Part shown: positions 41,221-50,274 of the stretch, piece after piece
Position numbering within the stretch: the first letter of the stretch is position 1
Layout: the number at the start of each line of letters is the position of its first letter
Assembly (NCBI RefSeq): GCF_900111125.1
Contig: NZ_FOGE01000001.1
Coordinates: forward strand, 427,928 to 491,927
Source of the DNA: Sphingobium sp. YR768
GTDB taxonomy: Bacteria > Pseudomonadota > Alphaproteobacteria > Sphingomonadales > Sphingomonadaceae
Length of the DNA stretch: 64,000 bases
Direction: 5' to 3'
Notes under the pieces: model-generated
Databases searched by the model: none
What the model was told of the DNA's origin: nothing
Seen by the model: only the letters and a program-made list of their open reading frames with translations
Position numbers and translations under genes: made by a program

Positions 41221-41577
41221 ATTGCGCAAACTTTTATAGAGCGCGTGAAGAGTGATGTCCGGACGCGCTTATCGGTCCTTCGGTCGAGAGCAAAACATGC
41301 ACCATATGCCGCCCTGATCCTCCCACACTCCCAAATCTGGGAGGATGGGCGATGCTCATTTTCCGCAGATTTCCGCGAGTTTGGGAGCTTGTGGGAGCTT
41401 GGGAGGGAGAAACAGCAAATCCCACGGGTGCGCGCACGTACGCGCGTGACACATGCGCGTGCGCGCGCGCGGACTTATTAGGATATTCCTCCCATGCTCC
41501 CAACTAACAACGATCCTATTGATATTATTACTATTCTCCCTCCCATATCTCCCTCCCAAGAGAGGGAGGAAGGGAGG
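41129..41577. other. Non-coding repeat-rich region, candidate phage replication origin
   Basis: 449 bases without a convincing gene; an 87-codon frame here overlaps the repeats and has no protein-like composition. It holds two long imperfect repeats and many TGGGAG/CTCCCA motifs. An alternating purine-pyrimidine tract with GTGCGCGCACGTACGCGCG lies near 41430-41473. An A+T-rich stretch (ACGATCCTATTGATATTATT) follows at about 41500-41536. Position after the primase-helicase and these elements suggest an origin of replication; this is inference. Confidence 0.5.
41311..41406 (+). repeat. Origin-region repeat, copy B
   Basis: Second imperfect copy, again starting GCCCTGATCCTCCC and ending with GGGAGCTTGGGAGG. 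It matches copy A strongly at both ends and more loosely in the middle. Confidence 0.7.
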
Positions 41578-42030
41578 ATGTATAGTTTTGCCGATGTCGA
41601 AACGCGGTTGGTCGAGGCGATGCTGGTGATGCGGCGCATGTCCGACCGGGAAGCGGGATGGCTGAAGGTCAAGGCGTGCTGGCCTGACATCGTGCGGGAA
41701 GATGCGCGCGGCGACTATGATGCGCGAGGCGTGGACATGGGGCCGCCGCCGCTGCGGCCGCTGCCAGCATCGCGGCGGGACATCGCCGATATGGAAGAGG
41801 CATTCGGATGGGTGATGGCGGTGAAGCCGGAGGAACGGAAGCTGATCGGGCTGGCCATCACCGCCCTGGCACGGGGCGTGAAGCAGGTGCCATGGATGCA
41901 ATTGCGCAAGCCAATGGGCGTCAAGCTGGGCGCTGACGGGCTGCGGATGCGCTATGGCCGGGCCATGCACAAGGTCACGAAGGCGGCTAATGCCGCGATT
42001 TCAAAGGCTTCGCTATGTCAAACGGTATAA
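41578..42030 (+). CDS. DUF6362-like phage protein, possible late regulator
   Basis: 150 residues from the ATG at 41578, preceded by GGGAGG. The sequence VETRLVEAMLVMRRMSDREA followed by VKPEERKLIGLAITALARGV and VKLGADGLRMRYGRAMHKV looks like a sigma-region-4/HTH-type phage protein. Such genes often sit just before the packaging genes and are thought to control late transcription. The specific function is inferred. Confidence 0.6.
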   Translation: MYSFADVETRLVEAMLVMRRMSDREAGWLKVKACWPDIVREDARGDYDARGVDMGPPPLRPLPASRRDIADMEEAFGWVMAVKPEERKLIGLAITALARGVKQVPWMQLRKPMGVKLGADGLRMRYGRAMHKVTKAANAAISKASLCQTV

Positions 42031-42138
42031 GTTGCGACCTTACAATTATGTTTGTTCGGATCGGCGGCTGTTTCAGCATATAGATATCTACGCTTGGGAA
42101 CGGCCTATGGTTGTTCGGGGCGATCCTCTCCTAACCTT

Positions 42139-42178
42139 GCAACGCCCCGTCTGGCTCCCTTGCCCGGCGGGGCGTTGC
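42139..42178. terminator. Hairpin in the gap before the HNH gene
   Basis: GCAACGCCCC and GGGGCGTTGC form a perfect 10-bp stem with a 20-base loop in the 292-base gap 42031-42322. No T run follows. I see no gene in the rest of that gap. Confidence 0.45.
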
Positions 42179-42322
42179 CGTTTCGGGCGGCGGCAGGGCA
42201 ACCCCTCCCCCCAACGGGTCCTTACCGGCCCCGGCCCTAGTGCGGTGGGGCGAGGCGCTGCGCTCGGCGGTTCATGCCCCCATCGCCATTATGAACTTTG
42301 TGAACTGAACGGAGCGAGGTGC

Positions 42323-42673
42323 ATGGCGCGACTGTCGAGCATCAAGCCCGCACTCGGATCGCTGCGCCCGACCATTGGGCGCCTGCCGGGGCGCGAGGCA
42401 TATGATGCTGATCGCCGCACCCTCGCATGGCGCGGTTGGTACAAGCTGGCGCGGTGGAAACGCCTGCGCCTCGTCATCTTCGCTCGCGACCTGTTCACCT
42501 GCCAGATGGAAGGGTGCGGCAGGATCGAGGGCGACACGTCACGGTTGGTGGCGGATCACATCCGTCAGCATCGGGGCGACGAACGCCTGTTCTGGGACGA
42601 AGGCAACCTCCAGACCCTGTGCAAGCCCTGTCACGACGGGGCGAAGCAACGGCAGGAGCGGCGGGAAGCCTGA
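42323..42673 (+). CDS. HNH endonuclease of the packaging module
   Basis: I start at the ATG at 42323, behind GGAGCGAGG, giving 116 residues. The HNH core is clear: WKRLRLVIFARDLFTCQM, a CxxxxC zinc arm, LVADHIRQHRGDERLFWDEG with the His, NLQTLCKPCHDGAKQRQE with Asn and His. In HK97-like phages such a protein stimulates terminase cleavage at the packaging site. It precedes terS-like and terL, as in those phages. Confidence 0.88.
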   Translation: MARLSSIKPALGSLRPTIGRLPGREAYDADRRTLAWRGWYKLARWKRLRLVIFARDLFTCQMEGCGRIEGDTSRLVADHIRQHRGDERLFWDEGNLQTLCKPCHDGAKQRQERREA

Positions 42674-42690
42674 CCCCCCCCCGGGGGGGT
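42674..42690. other. C9-G7 tract between HNH and TerS-like genes, candidate cos region
   Basis: Directly after the HNH stop codon the sequence is nine C residues followed by seven G residues, then TAAAAT. Comparable G/C tracts between HNH and small-terminase genes are familiar from related long-tailed phages, so this is a candidate part of the packaging site; unproven. Confidence 0.45.
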
Positions 42691-42752
42691 AAAATCGCCG
42701 GAACGCCTCCGAGCCAAGGACCGCTATCCGTCTCACGTGGGGATTTTTTATT

Positions 42753-43229
42753 TTGGGCGATGTATTTTTGAAGGGAGAGGTCGACATATTCGGCGACCCC
42801 GTGCCCGCGTCGCGTGGCAAAAAGGGGCGGCCACCCCACGTGCCAACCGCAGAAAACCGCCGTTTTGTAACCCTTTCATTGGCTTGCGGCCATGATGAAG
42901 ATGCCATCGCGGCCGCGCTTCGGATCACCGTTAAGACGCTAAACCGCCATTATTTTCATGAGCTTGATGGCAAGCTGTCTGCCCGTCTGCGGCTCGACAT
43001 GAAGAACATGGCAGCACTGGTGGCAAAAGTGGAAGAAGGAAGCGTCTCCGCGATGGCTCAGCTGGATCGCAAGATCGAGCGGATCAAGCAGCAGGAGACA
43101 GCCAAGAGATATCAGCAGCGTTCGCCTGACCCCGTGCCTGCGCCGACAGGTAAGAAAGACGCGGAGCGCGCGGCGGCGGCGAAGGTCGCGGGCAAATATG
43201 CCGCTCCGAGCGCGCCGACTATAAACTGA
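42753..43229 (+). CDS. Terminase small subunit-like protein
   Basis: 158 residues. ENRRFVTLSLACGHDEDAIA followed by AALRITVKTLNRHYFHELDG is a helix-turn-helix of the small-terminase type. A basic/helical C-terminal part follows (RKIERIKQQETAKRYQQRSP), then an Ala/Pro-rich tail. The frame opens with TTG at 42753, with GGGG about ten bases upstream; no ATG is available early. It lies between the HNH and terL genes. Confidence 0.7.
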   Translation: MGDVFLKGEVDIFGDPVPASRGKKGRPPHVPTAENRRFVTLSLACGHDEDAIAAALRITVKTLNRHYFHELDGKLSARLRLDMKNMAALVAKVEEGSVSAMAQLDRKIERIKQQETAKRYQQRSPDPVPAPTGKKDAERAAAAKVAGKYAAPSAPTIN

Positions 43230-43233
43230 TCTG

Positions 43234-44985
43234 ATGGCTCCGCTCGAATGGTCCACCTCCTGCCCGGACTGGGAGGAGCGGATTGTCCGTCGTGAAAGCA
43301 TGGTACCGCCGCCGCTGTTTCCCGACGAGGCAGCGGCGGCACTGGATGTTTTCAAGGGGCTGCGGATTGCAGATGTAATCGGTCAGCCGACCTTCGGTGA
43401 ATCGTGCGAACCATTCGTGTTCGAGTTCGTAGCGGCGATCTTTGGTGCCTATGACGCCAGCAGCGGCCGACGCCTGATCCGTGAATTCTTCCTGCTGATT
43501 AGCAAGAAGAACACGAAATCAACGCTGGCCGCCGGCATCATGGTCACCGCATTAGTGCGCAACTGGCGGCACTATAACGAACTGCTTGTGCTGGCGCCGA
43601 CGAAGGAGGTCGCTGACAACGTCTTCGATCCGGCCATGGGTATGGTACGCCTGGACGAAGACCTATCGACGATCCTCAAGATCGTAGAGTCCGAGCGCAC
43701 GATCAAACATCTTGTGACGCATGCCGAGATGAAGGTCGTTGCGGCCGACAGCGGCATCGTTAGCGGAAAGAAGGCTGGCTTCGTTCTGGTCGACGAGCTT
43801 TGGAAATTCGGCAAAGACCCCAAGGCCAGCAATATGCTGCTGGAGGCCACCGGCGGGCTGCTCAGCCGCCCAGAGGGTTTTGTGGCATTTCTGACCACGC
43901 ATTCTGACGAAGCGCCCAGGGGCGTGATGAAGGAGAAGCTAGACGTATATCGGGCTATTCGTGACGGGACTGTCGCGAATCCGCGCAAGCTTGGCCTGCT
44001 GTACGAGTTTCCGAAGAAGATGCTGGAGGCCGAGGAATATCTTGATCCCAAGAATTTCTATGTCACCAATCCTAACTTGGGCCGATCAGTCGATGTCGAG
44101 ACCATCCTCGAAAAGTTCGACGAGGCGAAGTTGGGCGACCCTGGAGCGCTTCAGGCGTTCCTGGCAAAGCATCTGAATGTCGAGATCGGAACGCGGCTTA
44201 GCCGGGACCGCTGGACCGGGGCTGAATTCTGGGATGGTGCGATCGACCGCACGATTACCGTCGATGAACTGATCCGGCGTTGCGAGGTCATCGTCGCAGG
44301 GGTTGATGGTGGCGGTCTCGACGACCTTTTGGGGCTTTGCCTTATCGGCCGAGAAAAGGGATCGAAACGCTGGCTCGTCTGGTGCCATGCCTGGGCATGG
44401 TCGATCGTCTGGAAGCGTCGGCAGGACATCGTCACTAAGCTTAATGAACTGATTGCTGAAGGGTCGCTAACCCGTTGTGAGATGGTCGACGATGATCTGG
44501 TGATCGACGCTGATGTCGATGAGACCGAGGCCGAGCAGGGCGATCTGACCGAGGACGTCCAGGGCGTCGTCGAGATACTGGTCAAGGTTCGTGATGCGGG
44601 CCTGTTTCCGGAGGCCGGCGCGATCGGGCTTGACCCTATGGGCGTCGCCGCGATCGTCGACGAGCTGTCGTCCAATAGTTTCGACAGCGCGACCCAGTTG
44701 GTGTCCATCCCGCAAGGCTACAAGCTCAGCGGCGCTGTCAAAGGTTCGGCGCGGAAGCTCGCGGCCCGTACAATGCGCCACGCTGGGACGGCGCTTATGC
44801 AGTGGTGTGTCGGCAACGCGAAGATGGAGCCTCGCGGTACCAGCGCCGTCGCCATCGTGAAATCAGAGCCTGGCGCGAAAATCGACCCGCTCGCAGCGAT
44901 GTTCAACGCTGTCACGCTCATGACGCGAAATCCCGAGGCCGCTGGCGGCTTCATTTATGAAGAAAGGGGCATGTTGGTAATCTGA
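43234..44985 (+). CDS. Phage terminase large subunit (TerL)
   Basis: 583 residues, HK97 type. The ATPase domain has an unusual Walker A, LISKKNTKST near residue 89, and Walker B VLVDELWKF near residue 187. The nuclease domain starts about residue 350 with VAGVDGGGLDDLLGLCLIGR; further acidic positions are MVDDDLVIDAD and IGLDPMGVAAIVDELSS. It cuts and pumps DNA into proheads through the portal. The gene overlaps the portal start (TGATG). Confidence 0.92.
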   Translation: MAPLEWSTSCPDWEERIVRRESMVPPPLFPDEAAAALDVFKGLRIADVIGQPTFGESCEPFVFEFVAAIFGAYDASSGRRLIREFFLLISKKNTKSTLAAGIMVTALVRNWRHYNELLVLAPTKEVADNVFDPAMGMVRLDEDLSTILKIVESERTIKHLVTHAEMKVVAADSGIVSGKKAGFVLVDELWKFGKDPKASNMLLEATGGLLSRPEGFVAFLTTHSDEAPRGVMKEKLDVYRAIRDGTVANPRKLGLLYEFPKKMLEAEEYLDPKNFYVTNPNLGRSVDVETILEKFDEAKLGDPGALQAFLAKHLNVEIGTRLSRDRWTGAEFWDGAIDRTITVDELIRRCEVIVAGVDGGGLDDLLGLCLIGREKGSKRWLVWCHAWAWSIVWKRRQDIVTKLNELIAEGSLTRCEMVDDDLVIDADVDETEAEQGDLTEDVQGVVEILVKVRDAGLFPEAGAIGLDPMGVAAIVDELSSNSFDSATQLVSIPQGYKLSGAVKGSARKLAARTMRHAGTALMQWCVGNAKMEPRGTSAVAIVKSEPGAKIDPLAAMFNAVTLMTRNPEAAGGFIYEERGMLVI

Positions 44986-46253
44986 TGCCCAGTCCAGACG
45001 ATTATATCCGCGCCGCAAATGGGCGCTACAACACCGCCGATAGCCGCACTGCTGTAGCGCCGGTGGCTGGGCGCCCTGCGCCGTCCAATGTGACGGATGG
45101 CCGGTTCTTCGGTGATGAGACATGGACCACCCTTGCATCGGCGATCCCCGTCGAAGCGAACACGGCCGAGACAGCCGCTCGCGTCGCCGCTGTTTTCTTC
45201 TGTGTGTCGATCATCGCCGAGGCAGTCGGCAGCCTCTCGCTCGAATTCAAGGATAATAACGGGCCTCGGAACGACTTTCCGCTGGCCAATGTGCTGGCCT
45301 ATGAGCCGAACCACCTTCAGACCGGTGCCGAATTCTGGGCATCCATGGCTTTCACCTGCGTCCTGCGGGGCGAAGCCTTCGCCGAGCCAACGGTCGGGAT
45401 GGATGGTTTGGAAATCTGGGCGCTGGATCCGCTTCGCACTGTTTCCACTTGGGGTGAGCGCAGCCTGACGGTGGATTATCAGCCAGAACGTGGGCCGCGC
45501 CGCCGCTTATTGCCGCAGGAGTTGTTCTGGTTCACCGGCCTGGCCGATGGCGGTCTACGGCCCCTGACGCCGTGGAAACAGGCCAAAGGCGCGATCGACT
45601 TCCAGCTGGCGCTGGAAGTGGGCGCGCGCGCCTTCTTCCGCAACGACCGTCGTCCATCTGGCATAGTCACGACGGACGCAAAACTGACGGAGGAATCGGC
45701 GGAACGGATCGCGGAAGGCGTAAAAAAGTGGAAACGCGGCGGGACGCCAGTGTTCGAACAGGGCCTTAAATACGCCCCGGTCGGCGACAGCAACACAGAC
45801 GCCCAGCTGGTCGAACTGTTCAAGCAGCGTACCCTAGAGTTAGGCCGCTACTGGCGCATACCACGGTCCATGACCGGAGACGAAGGCGGCAACGCGGGCA
45901 ATAATGAGCAGGACACACGTTCATTCGTGAACTGGGCTGTTCGTCCCCTCACGCGCCGGATCGAGCAGGCAATCACGGTCCGTTTGCTCCCGCCTGATTT
46001 GCGTCTTCAGAATGTCAGGGCAAAGTTCAATCTGGACAGCATGCTGCGCGGCGATGCCGCCACTCAATGGAAAAACGCGGTGCTGGCGCGCACGGCGGGC
46101 ATCCTCAGCGTCGATGAAATCCGGACCGACTGGTTCGGTCAGACGCCTGTCAACGAAGATTGGTCGCGCGATCCGCGCGCGCCGCTCAACAGCAACCGCG
46201 CAGCCGACACTACAACTGGCGGTGAGACTGCCCCACAAGACAAGGTGAACTAG
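44985..46253 (+). CDS. HK97-family portal protein
   Basis: 422 residues. The family pattern is visible: AVFFCVSIIAEAVGSLSLEF, LANVLAYEPNHLQTGAEFWA and VLRGEAFAEP, then LEVGARAFFRNDRRPSGIVT, KKWKRGGTPVFEQGLKYAPV and ELGRYWRIPRSMTGDEGG. It forms the dodecameric DNA gate of the head. The C-terminal tail is low-complexity. It is directly coupled to terL and precedes the protease. Confidence 0.92.
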   Translation: MPSPDDYIRAANGRYNTADSRTAVAPVAGRPAPSNVTDGRFFGDETWTTLASAIPVEANTAETAARVAAVFFCVSIIAEAVGSLSLEFKDNNGPRNDFPLANVLAYEPNHLQTGAEFWASMAFTCVLRGEAFAEPTVGMDGLEIWALDPLRTVSTWGERSLTVDYQPERGPRRRLLPQELFWFTGLADGGLRPLTPWKQAKGAIDFQLALEVGARAFFRNDRRPSGIVTTDAKLTEESAERIAEGVKKWKRGGTPVFEQGLKYAPVGDSNTDAQLVELFKQRTLELGRYWRIPRSMTGDEGGNAGNNEQDTRSFVNWAVRPLTRRIEQAITVRLLPPDLRLQNVRAKFNLDSMLRGDAATQWKNAVLARTAGILSVDEIRTDWFGQTPVNEDWSRDPRAPLNSNRAADTTTGGETAPQDKVN

Positions 46254-46256
46254 ACG

Positions 46257-47132
46257 ATGGACCGGTTCCACGCTCCCTCCGCCCTGTGGGCAATGCATCC
46301 TGGCTTTTTAGAGACCATGCTCAAGAGCGGCTCGATCGATGCCATGCTGCCGGATTCGATCCGTCAACTGGCGGCGGCCATGAGTGGTGGACAGGCGGCG
46401 GCAAAGCCTGCCGATCCGATCCGCGACGGTTCGACGCTGATCATTCCGGTGCGCGGTACGCTCGCCCCCCAAGGTCTGTCCGGCACGACTTACTATAATG
46501 TCCTGGCTGATCAGGTCCGTGACGCGGCGGCGGATGACAAGATCGGCGCCATCGTTCTCGCAGTTCGTTCGCCCGGCGGCTATGTCTGGGGATGCGCGGA
46601 GTGCGGCGACGCCATTTTTGAAGCGCGGCAGTCCAAACCCGTCATCGCCGTCGCTGACCCCTATTGCTTCTCGGCTGCCTATTGGCTCGCGACGCAGGCC
46701 ACCGCCTTCTACTGCACGACAAGCGGGGAAGTGGGTTCGGTCGGCGTGAGGTCGGGTCATACCGACATGTCGGGCTTTGAAAGCAAGATCGGGATGGTAA
46801 CGACGCTGGTCGCATCGCACCCCGACAAGATCGCCGGCCATCCTTATGGCCCGCTTGCCGACGAAGATCGCGCGGAGATCCAGCAGGGCGTCGACGAATC
46901 GAACGCCTTGTTCGCAGCGGCCATTGCGCGCGGCCGTGGCATGAAGGTGTCCGATGTCGCTGCGGTGCATGGAACTGGTAAGACATTCTCCGCGCCGCGC
47001 GCTATGGCTAACGGCGCGATCGATGGTGTCAGCACGCTTCGCGACGTTGTCGCCAAATATAACACCGGTCGCGCTCGCCTGTCGCTGATGCGGCGGCAGG
47101 CAGCGGCGATGGAAATGGCCCTAGCCATTTAA
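46257..47132 (+). CDS. Prohead protease, S49 (SppA/ClpP-like) family
   Basis: 291 residues. The S49 core is LIIPVRGTLAPQGLSGTTYY, VLAVRSPGGYVWGCAECGD, then FSAAYWLATQATAFYCTTSG with the catalytic Ser at 139, and GEVGSVGVRSGHTDMSGFES. A Lys near HPDKIAGHPYGPL could complete the dyad. It would process the capsid protein and scaffold. In this phage class it is encoded between portal and capsid genes. Confidence 0.9.
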   Translation: MDRFHAPSALWAMHPGFLETMLKSGSIDAMLPDSIRQLAAAMSGGQAAAKPADPIRDGSTLIIPVRGTLAPQGLSGTTYYNVLADQVRDAAADDKIGAIVLAVRSPGGYVWGCAECGDAIFEARQSKPVIAVADPYCFSAAYWLATQATAFYCTTSGEVGSVGVRSGHTDMSGFESKIGMVTTLVASHPDKIAGHPYGPLADEDRAEIQQGVDESNALFAAAIARGRGMKVSDVAAVHGTGKTFSAPRAMANGAIDGVSTLRDVVAKYNTGRARLSLMRRQAAAMEMALAI

Positions 47133-47225
47133 CGAGATCCTCCGTCCGGAGGTAAGACGGGCGGGCCGCTGTGGTCCGCTCGATGCGGGCGCACGCCCAC
47201 CCACCAACGAAAAGGAAAATCCATC

Positions 47226-48524
47226 ATGAACCTTGCGGTTCTGAAAGCGGAGGCGCGTGCGACCGCTCAGCGGCAACAGGCGCGTCTCCAGACGGCAATC
47301 GACGAAAATCGCGACTTCACGGCCGAAGAAGAAGCGGCCGACGCTGACGACAAGGCCAAGCTGGCGCGCCTGACCGCGCAGATCCAGCGCGCAGAAGCCG
47401 CCATGACCGCCGCTGCGGCTGTGGGAGCCTCGCCCGCCGAAACACCGCCGTCGCAGGCGCCTCCCGCCGGTACCGTGCCGGCGCAGCCGCGCGCCGCGCT
47501 CGACACCGGCGGTTTCCGCGATCTGGCCGAATTTGCCCAGGCCGTCCGCTGCGCCAATCCGCAAGCGGGTCAGGGCTTCCGCATGGACGATCGTCTGGCC
47601 GCCCCCGCGAACGTCCATATGGAAGGCGGCGACGAGATGGGCAGCTATCTTGTGCCACCCGAATTCCGCCAGCAGATTACCGATCTGGTCTTCGGCGGCG
47701 GCAATGATCCGATCATGGATTTGATCGCGCCGGAGGCAACCGGCTCCAATCGTGTCATTGGTCTGGGCGACGAGACCACCCCATGGGGTTCCACCGGCGT
47801 AAAGGCCTATTGGCGGGTCGAAGCCGAGCAGATGCGTCCCACGCGCGCCCAGCTGACGCCGCGCGAAACCAAGCTGAACGAAATCTACGCCTTCGTGCTG
47901 GCGAGCGAGGAATTGCTTCAGGATGCCCCCCGCGTTGCCGGGCTGTTGACCAATCATGCGTCGGCCGCCATCCGCTGGACGGTCGCCGAAGCCTTCATGT
48001 TTGGCGATGGCATCGAAAAGCCGCTGGGCTGGATGGCGTCGCCCGCCGCGATCACGGTGCCGAAGGAAGTCGGTCAGGCGGCCATGTCCTTCACGCGCCG
48101 CAACTTCTTCCAGCTCTACTCGCGTATGATCATGCCGAGCCAAGCCACCTGGTTGATGAACAGCGAAGCGGTCGAGGCGCTGGCTGACCTGAACGACGAG
48201 GCGAAGCGTCCGGTCTGGCTCGAAAATTTCCACGACAGTCCCGGCGGTGCGATCCTTGGCCGCCCTGTCGTCTTCAACGAACACTCGCCTTCGCTGGGCC
48301 AGCGCGGTGACGTCCAGTTCGTCAATCCGAATGGCTATGAGGCGTTCCGTCGACAGAACGCCGCTACCTTCGCCGAGTCGATCCATCTTTATTTCGACTA
48401 CGCGCTGACAGCATTCCGCTGGATGTTCCGCATCGGCGGACAACCGGTCCTGTCGAAGCCGATCCAGATGCCCAAGAGCAGCCGGACCAAGTCTCACTTC
48501 GTCACGCTCGCCGAGCGCGCCTGA
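47226..48524 (+). CDS. HK97-family major capsid protein
   Basis: 432 residues. The first about 85 residues are coiled-coil, acidic and low-complexity (the delta/scaffold region), likely removed by the S49 protease. The capsid fold follows from about residue 105: GDEMGSYLVPPEFRQQITDL, VIGLGDETTPWGSTGVKAYW, EIYAFVLASEELLQDAPRVA and AEAFMFGDGIEKPLGWM. The C-terminus keeps the P-domain strand. An AAAGGAAA ribosome site is present. Confidence 0.93.
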   Translation: MNLAVLKAEARATAQRQQARLQTAIDENRDFTAEEEAADADDKAKLARLTAQIQRAEAAMTAAAAVGASPAETPPSQAPPAGTVPAQPRAALDTGGFRDLAEFAQAVRCANPQAGQGFRMDDRLAAPANVHMEGGDEMGSYLVPPEFRQQITDLVFGGGNDPIMDLIAPEATGSNRVIGLGDETTPWGSTGVKAYWRVEAEQMRPTRAQLTPRETKLNEIYAFVLASEELLQDAPRVAGLLTNHASAAIRWTVAEAFMFGDGIEKPLGWMASPAAITVPKEVGQAAMSFTRRNFFQLYSRMIMPSQATWLMNSEAVEALADLNDEAKRPVWLENFHDSPGGAILGRPVVFNEHSPSLGQRGDVQFVNPNGYEAFRRQNAATFAESIHLYFDYALTAFRWMFRIGGQPVLSKPIQMPKSSRTKSHFVTLAERA

Positions 48525-48544
48525 CCTTTCGAGGAGAAACGACC

Positions 48545-48991
48545 ATGTTTCACAATCTCAATCTGTCGTCGCGGATCGCGCTGCTCGGAGGTATCAGTCC
48601 TCGGGTAGCTGCGGTCGGCTCCGTCAGCACGCCTTGGCTCGACATACAGATGCTGTTCACGGTCATGGCGCTCATCAGCATTGGCGCATTTGGTGCGAAT
48701 GCTACGATCGACGCCCAGATCGAGCAGGCGACCGACGGCAACGGTGCGAATGCCAAGGTGGTACCGGGCAGCCAGATCACCCAGCTGGTCGCTGCTGGCG
48801 GTAACGATCGCCAGGCGCAGATCGACCTCCGGCAGGAGGATTTCGATCGCAATGCGGGTTTTCGCTATTTCCGTCTGACCGTGACGGTTGGCGGGGCTGC
48901 GACCCAATTGGCGGCGCTGATCCTTGGCACGGACTTCCGTGCGGGCAACGGCACGAGCAATGACGCGGCATCCGTCGCGCAAACGGTCTAA
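48545..48991 (+). CDS. Structural protein after the capsid gene, possible head decoration protein
   Basis: 148 residues, beta-rich and Ala/Gly/Thr-rich in its second half (FRYFRLTVTVGGAATQLAAL, LGTDFRAGNGTSNDAASVAQ), with a hydrophobic N-terminal segment (IQMLFTVMALISIGAFG). No family recognised. The position after the capsid gene and the GAGGAGA ribosome site fit a well-expressed head protein such as a decoration or stabilising subunit, but that is inference. Confidence 0.55.
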   Translation: MFHNLNLSSRIALLGGISPRVAAVGSVSTPWLDIQMLFTVMALISIGAFGANATIDAQIEQATDGNGANAKVVPGSQITQLVAAGGNDRQAQIDLRQEDFDRNAGFRYFRLTVTVGGAATQLAALILGTDFRAGNGTSNDAASVAQTV

Positions 48992-49001
48992 GGAGGCTGC
49001 C

Positions 49002-49691
49002 ATGATCGAGTTCCTAGTGGACTATCGGACGGAGTCTTTGCCGTCGGAGGCCTTTAAGAAAGGCGAGCAGGTCACTCGTGAGGAGACCAGCGAGCGCTAT
49101 TTCGTCGGTCGAGGCCTTGCCGCTTATGTCATCGACGGGAAACTGGTCGACGCTAACCACCTGCCGATCGTCACCGATACGGTCGTTGTCGAAGTCGTCC
49201 GCCCGGGTGAACGGCGCGCAGACCTTGCTGTGCGTGCGGGCGAAGTCATGACGGACCAGCCTCCACGCGCAACATCCGGTCCCGGCGCGCCGTTCGTCGA
49301 AGCGGCAGCGGGTGTTGAAGGCGCTCCCGCCGTCGTGCTGGAAGCCGAAATCGAGCGGCTGAAAGCAGCGTTGGCGACCGGGAACGACCTTTTCCGCGAT
49401 ATGAATAGTTCGCATGAGGAGAAGGCTACCAGCTTGCTCGCCGACATCGATCGGTTGAGGAAGGACAACGCTGATTTGCTGGAAGCGCGCGATCGAGCGG
49501 CCAATGATCTGACAGAACTTCGGACGCAGCACGATGACATCGTGAATGAGTATAAATCGGCGCGAGAAGAGCTGGACAAGCGCGACGATCGTATCGCCTC
49601 CCTCGAAGCGCAGCTGACCCCCGTGCGCCAGGCTGGCGACGGCAGCAAAGATGATGAACAGCCGGCAAAGACCGGCAAAACCAAGGGTTGA
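49002..49691 (+). CDS. Head-region phage protein with coiled coil
   Basis: 229 residues from the ATG at 49002, which has a perfect AGGAGG seven bases upstream. The N-terminal 75 residues form a small folded domain (EQVTREETSERYFVGRGLAA). From about residue 108 a long coiled coil follows (EIERLKAALATGNDLFRDMN; LLADIDRLRKDNADLLEARD), with a Lys/Gly-rich end. No specific function can be named. Confidence 0.6.
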   Translation: MIEFLVDYRTESLPSEAFKKGEQVTREETSERYFVGRGLAAYVIDGKLVDANHLPIVTDTVVVEVVRPGERRADLAVRAGEVMTDQPPRATSGPGAPFVEAAAGVEGAPAVVLEAEIERLKAALATGNDLFRDMNSSHEEKATSLLADIDRLRKDNADLLEARDRAANDLTELRTQHDDIVNEYKSAREELDKRDDRIASLEAQLTPVRQAGDGSKDDEQPAKTGKTKG

Positions 49692-49695
49692 CCCG

Positions 49696-50274
49696 ATGAG
49701 GCGCGTCATCGTCACCGTTCCACCCGAACGCTTCGTTTCGGTCGATCAGGCTAAACAGCACTTGCGGGTGGACGGTGGCGATGACGACCTCCTGATTACG
49801 GCCTTCATCGATGCCGCCACCATGCATATCGACGGCCCAGATGGTTGGCTAGGACGGGCGATTGGTGTCCAGACGCTCGAAGCTGGATTGGACGGGTTCG
49901 TTTACGAGCAGATTTCGCTTCCATATCCACCTACACTCTCGGTCGAGGGCATTGTGTACGACGATGCCAGCGGTATCGAGCGCGTGCTTGATCCCTCAGC
50001 ATATGAGTTCCGCGGCGGTGTCATTGGCTCCGCTTGGGGCAATTCATGGCCCACTACGAAATTGTGCCGTGGTCCGAGCCGATCGGTTCGTGTCACCTAC
50101 CGTGCAGGATATGAAACCGTCCCGGCACCGATTGTCGTCGCTATCCTGATGATGGTCGGTGACCTCTATCGCTTTCGCACGACGGCATCTGACATGAGTA
50201 TGGCGACATCCGTCATCCCGATGTCTGTCGGGGTGGAAACCCTGTTGCAGCCCTATCGGGTATATCGCGCGTGA
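49696..50274 (+). CDS. Head-tail connector protein (gp6-like)
   Basis: 192 residues from the ATG at 49696. The pattern SVDQAKQHLRVDGGDDDLLI followed by DAATMHIDGPDGWLGRAIGV and LPYPPTLSVEGIVYDD is typical of the gp6-type adaptor under the portal. APIVVAILMMVGDLYRFRTT is the second conserved helix. It lies before the head-closure gene and overlaps it (GTGA). Confidence 0.82.
   Translation: MRRVIVTVPPERFVSVDQAKQHLRVDGGDDDLLITAFIDAATMHIDGPDGWLGRAIGVQTLEAGLDGFVYEQISLPYPPTLSVEGIVYDDASGIERVLDPSAYEFRGGVIGSAWGNSWPTTKLCRGPSRSVRVTYRAGYETVPAPIVVAILMMVGDLYRFRTTASDMSMATSVIPMSVGVETLLQPYRVYRA

Noticed and set aside
41218..41481. An 87-codon frame in the repeat-rich region
   Set aside because: It runs through repeats and an alternating CG tract, ends in an Arg/Ala run and has no family likeness.
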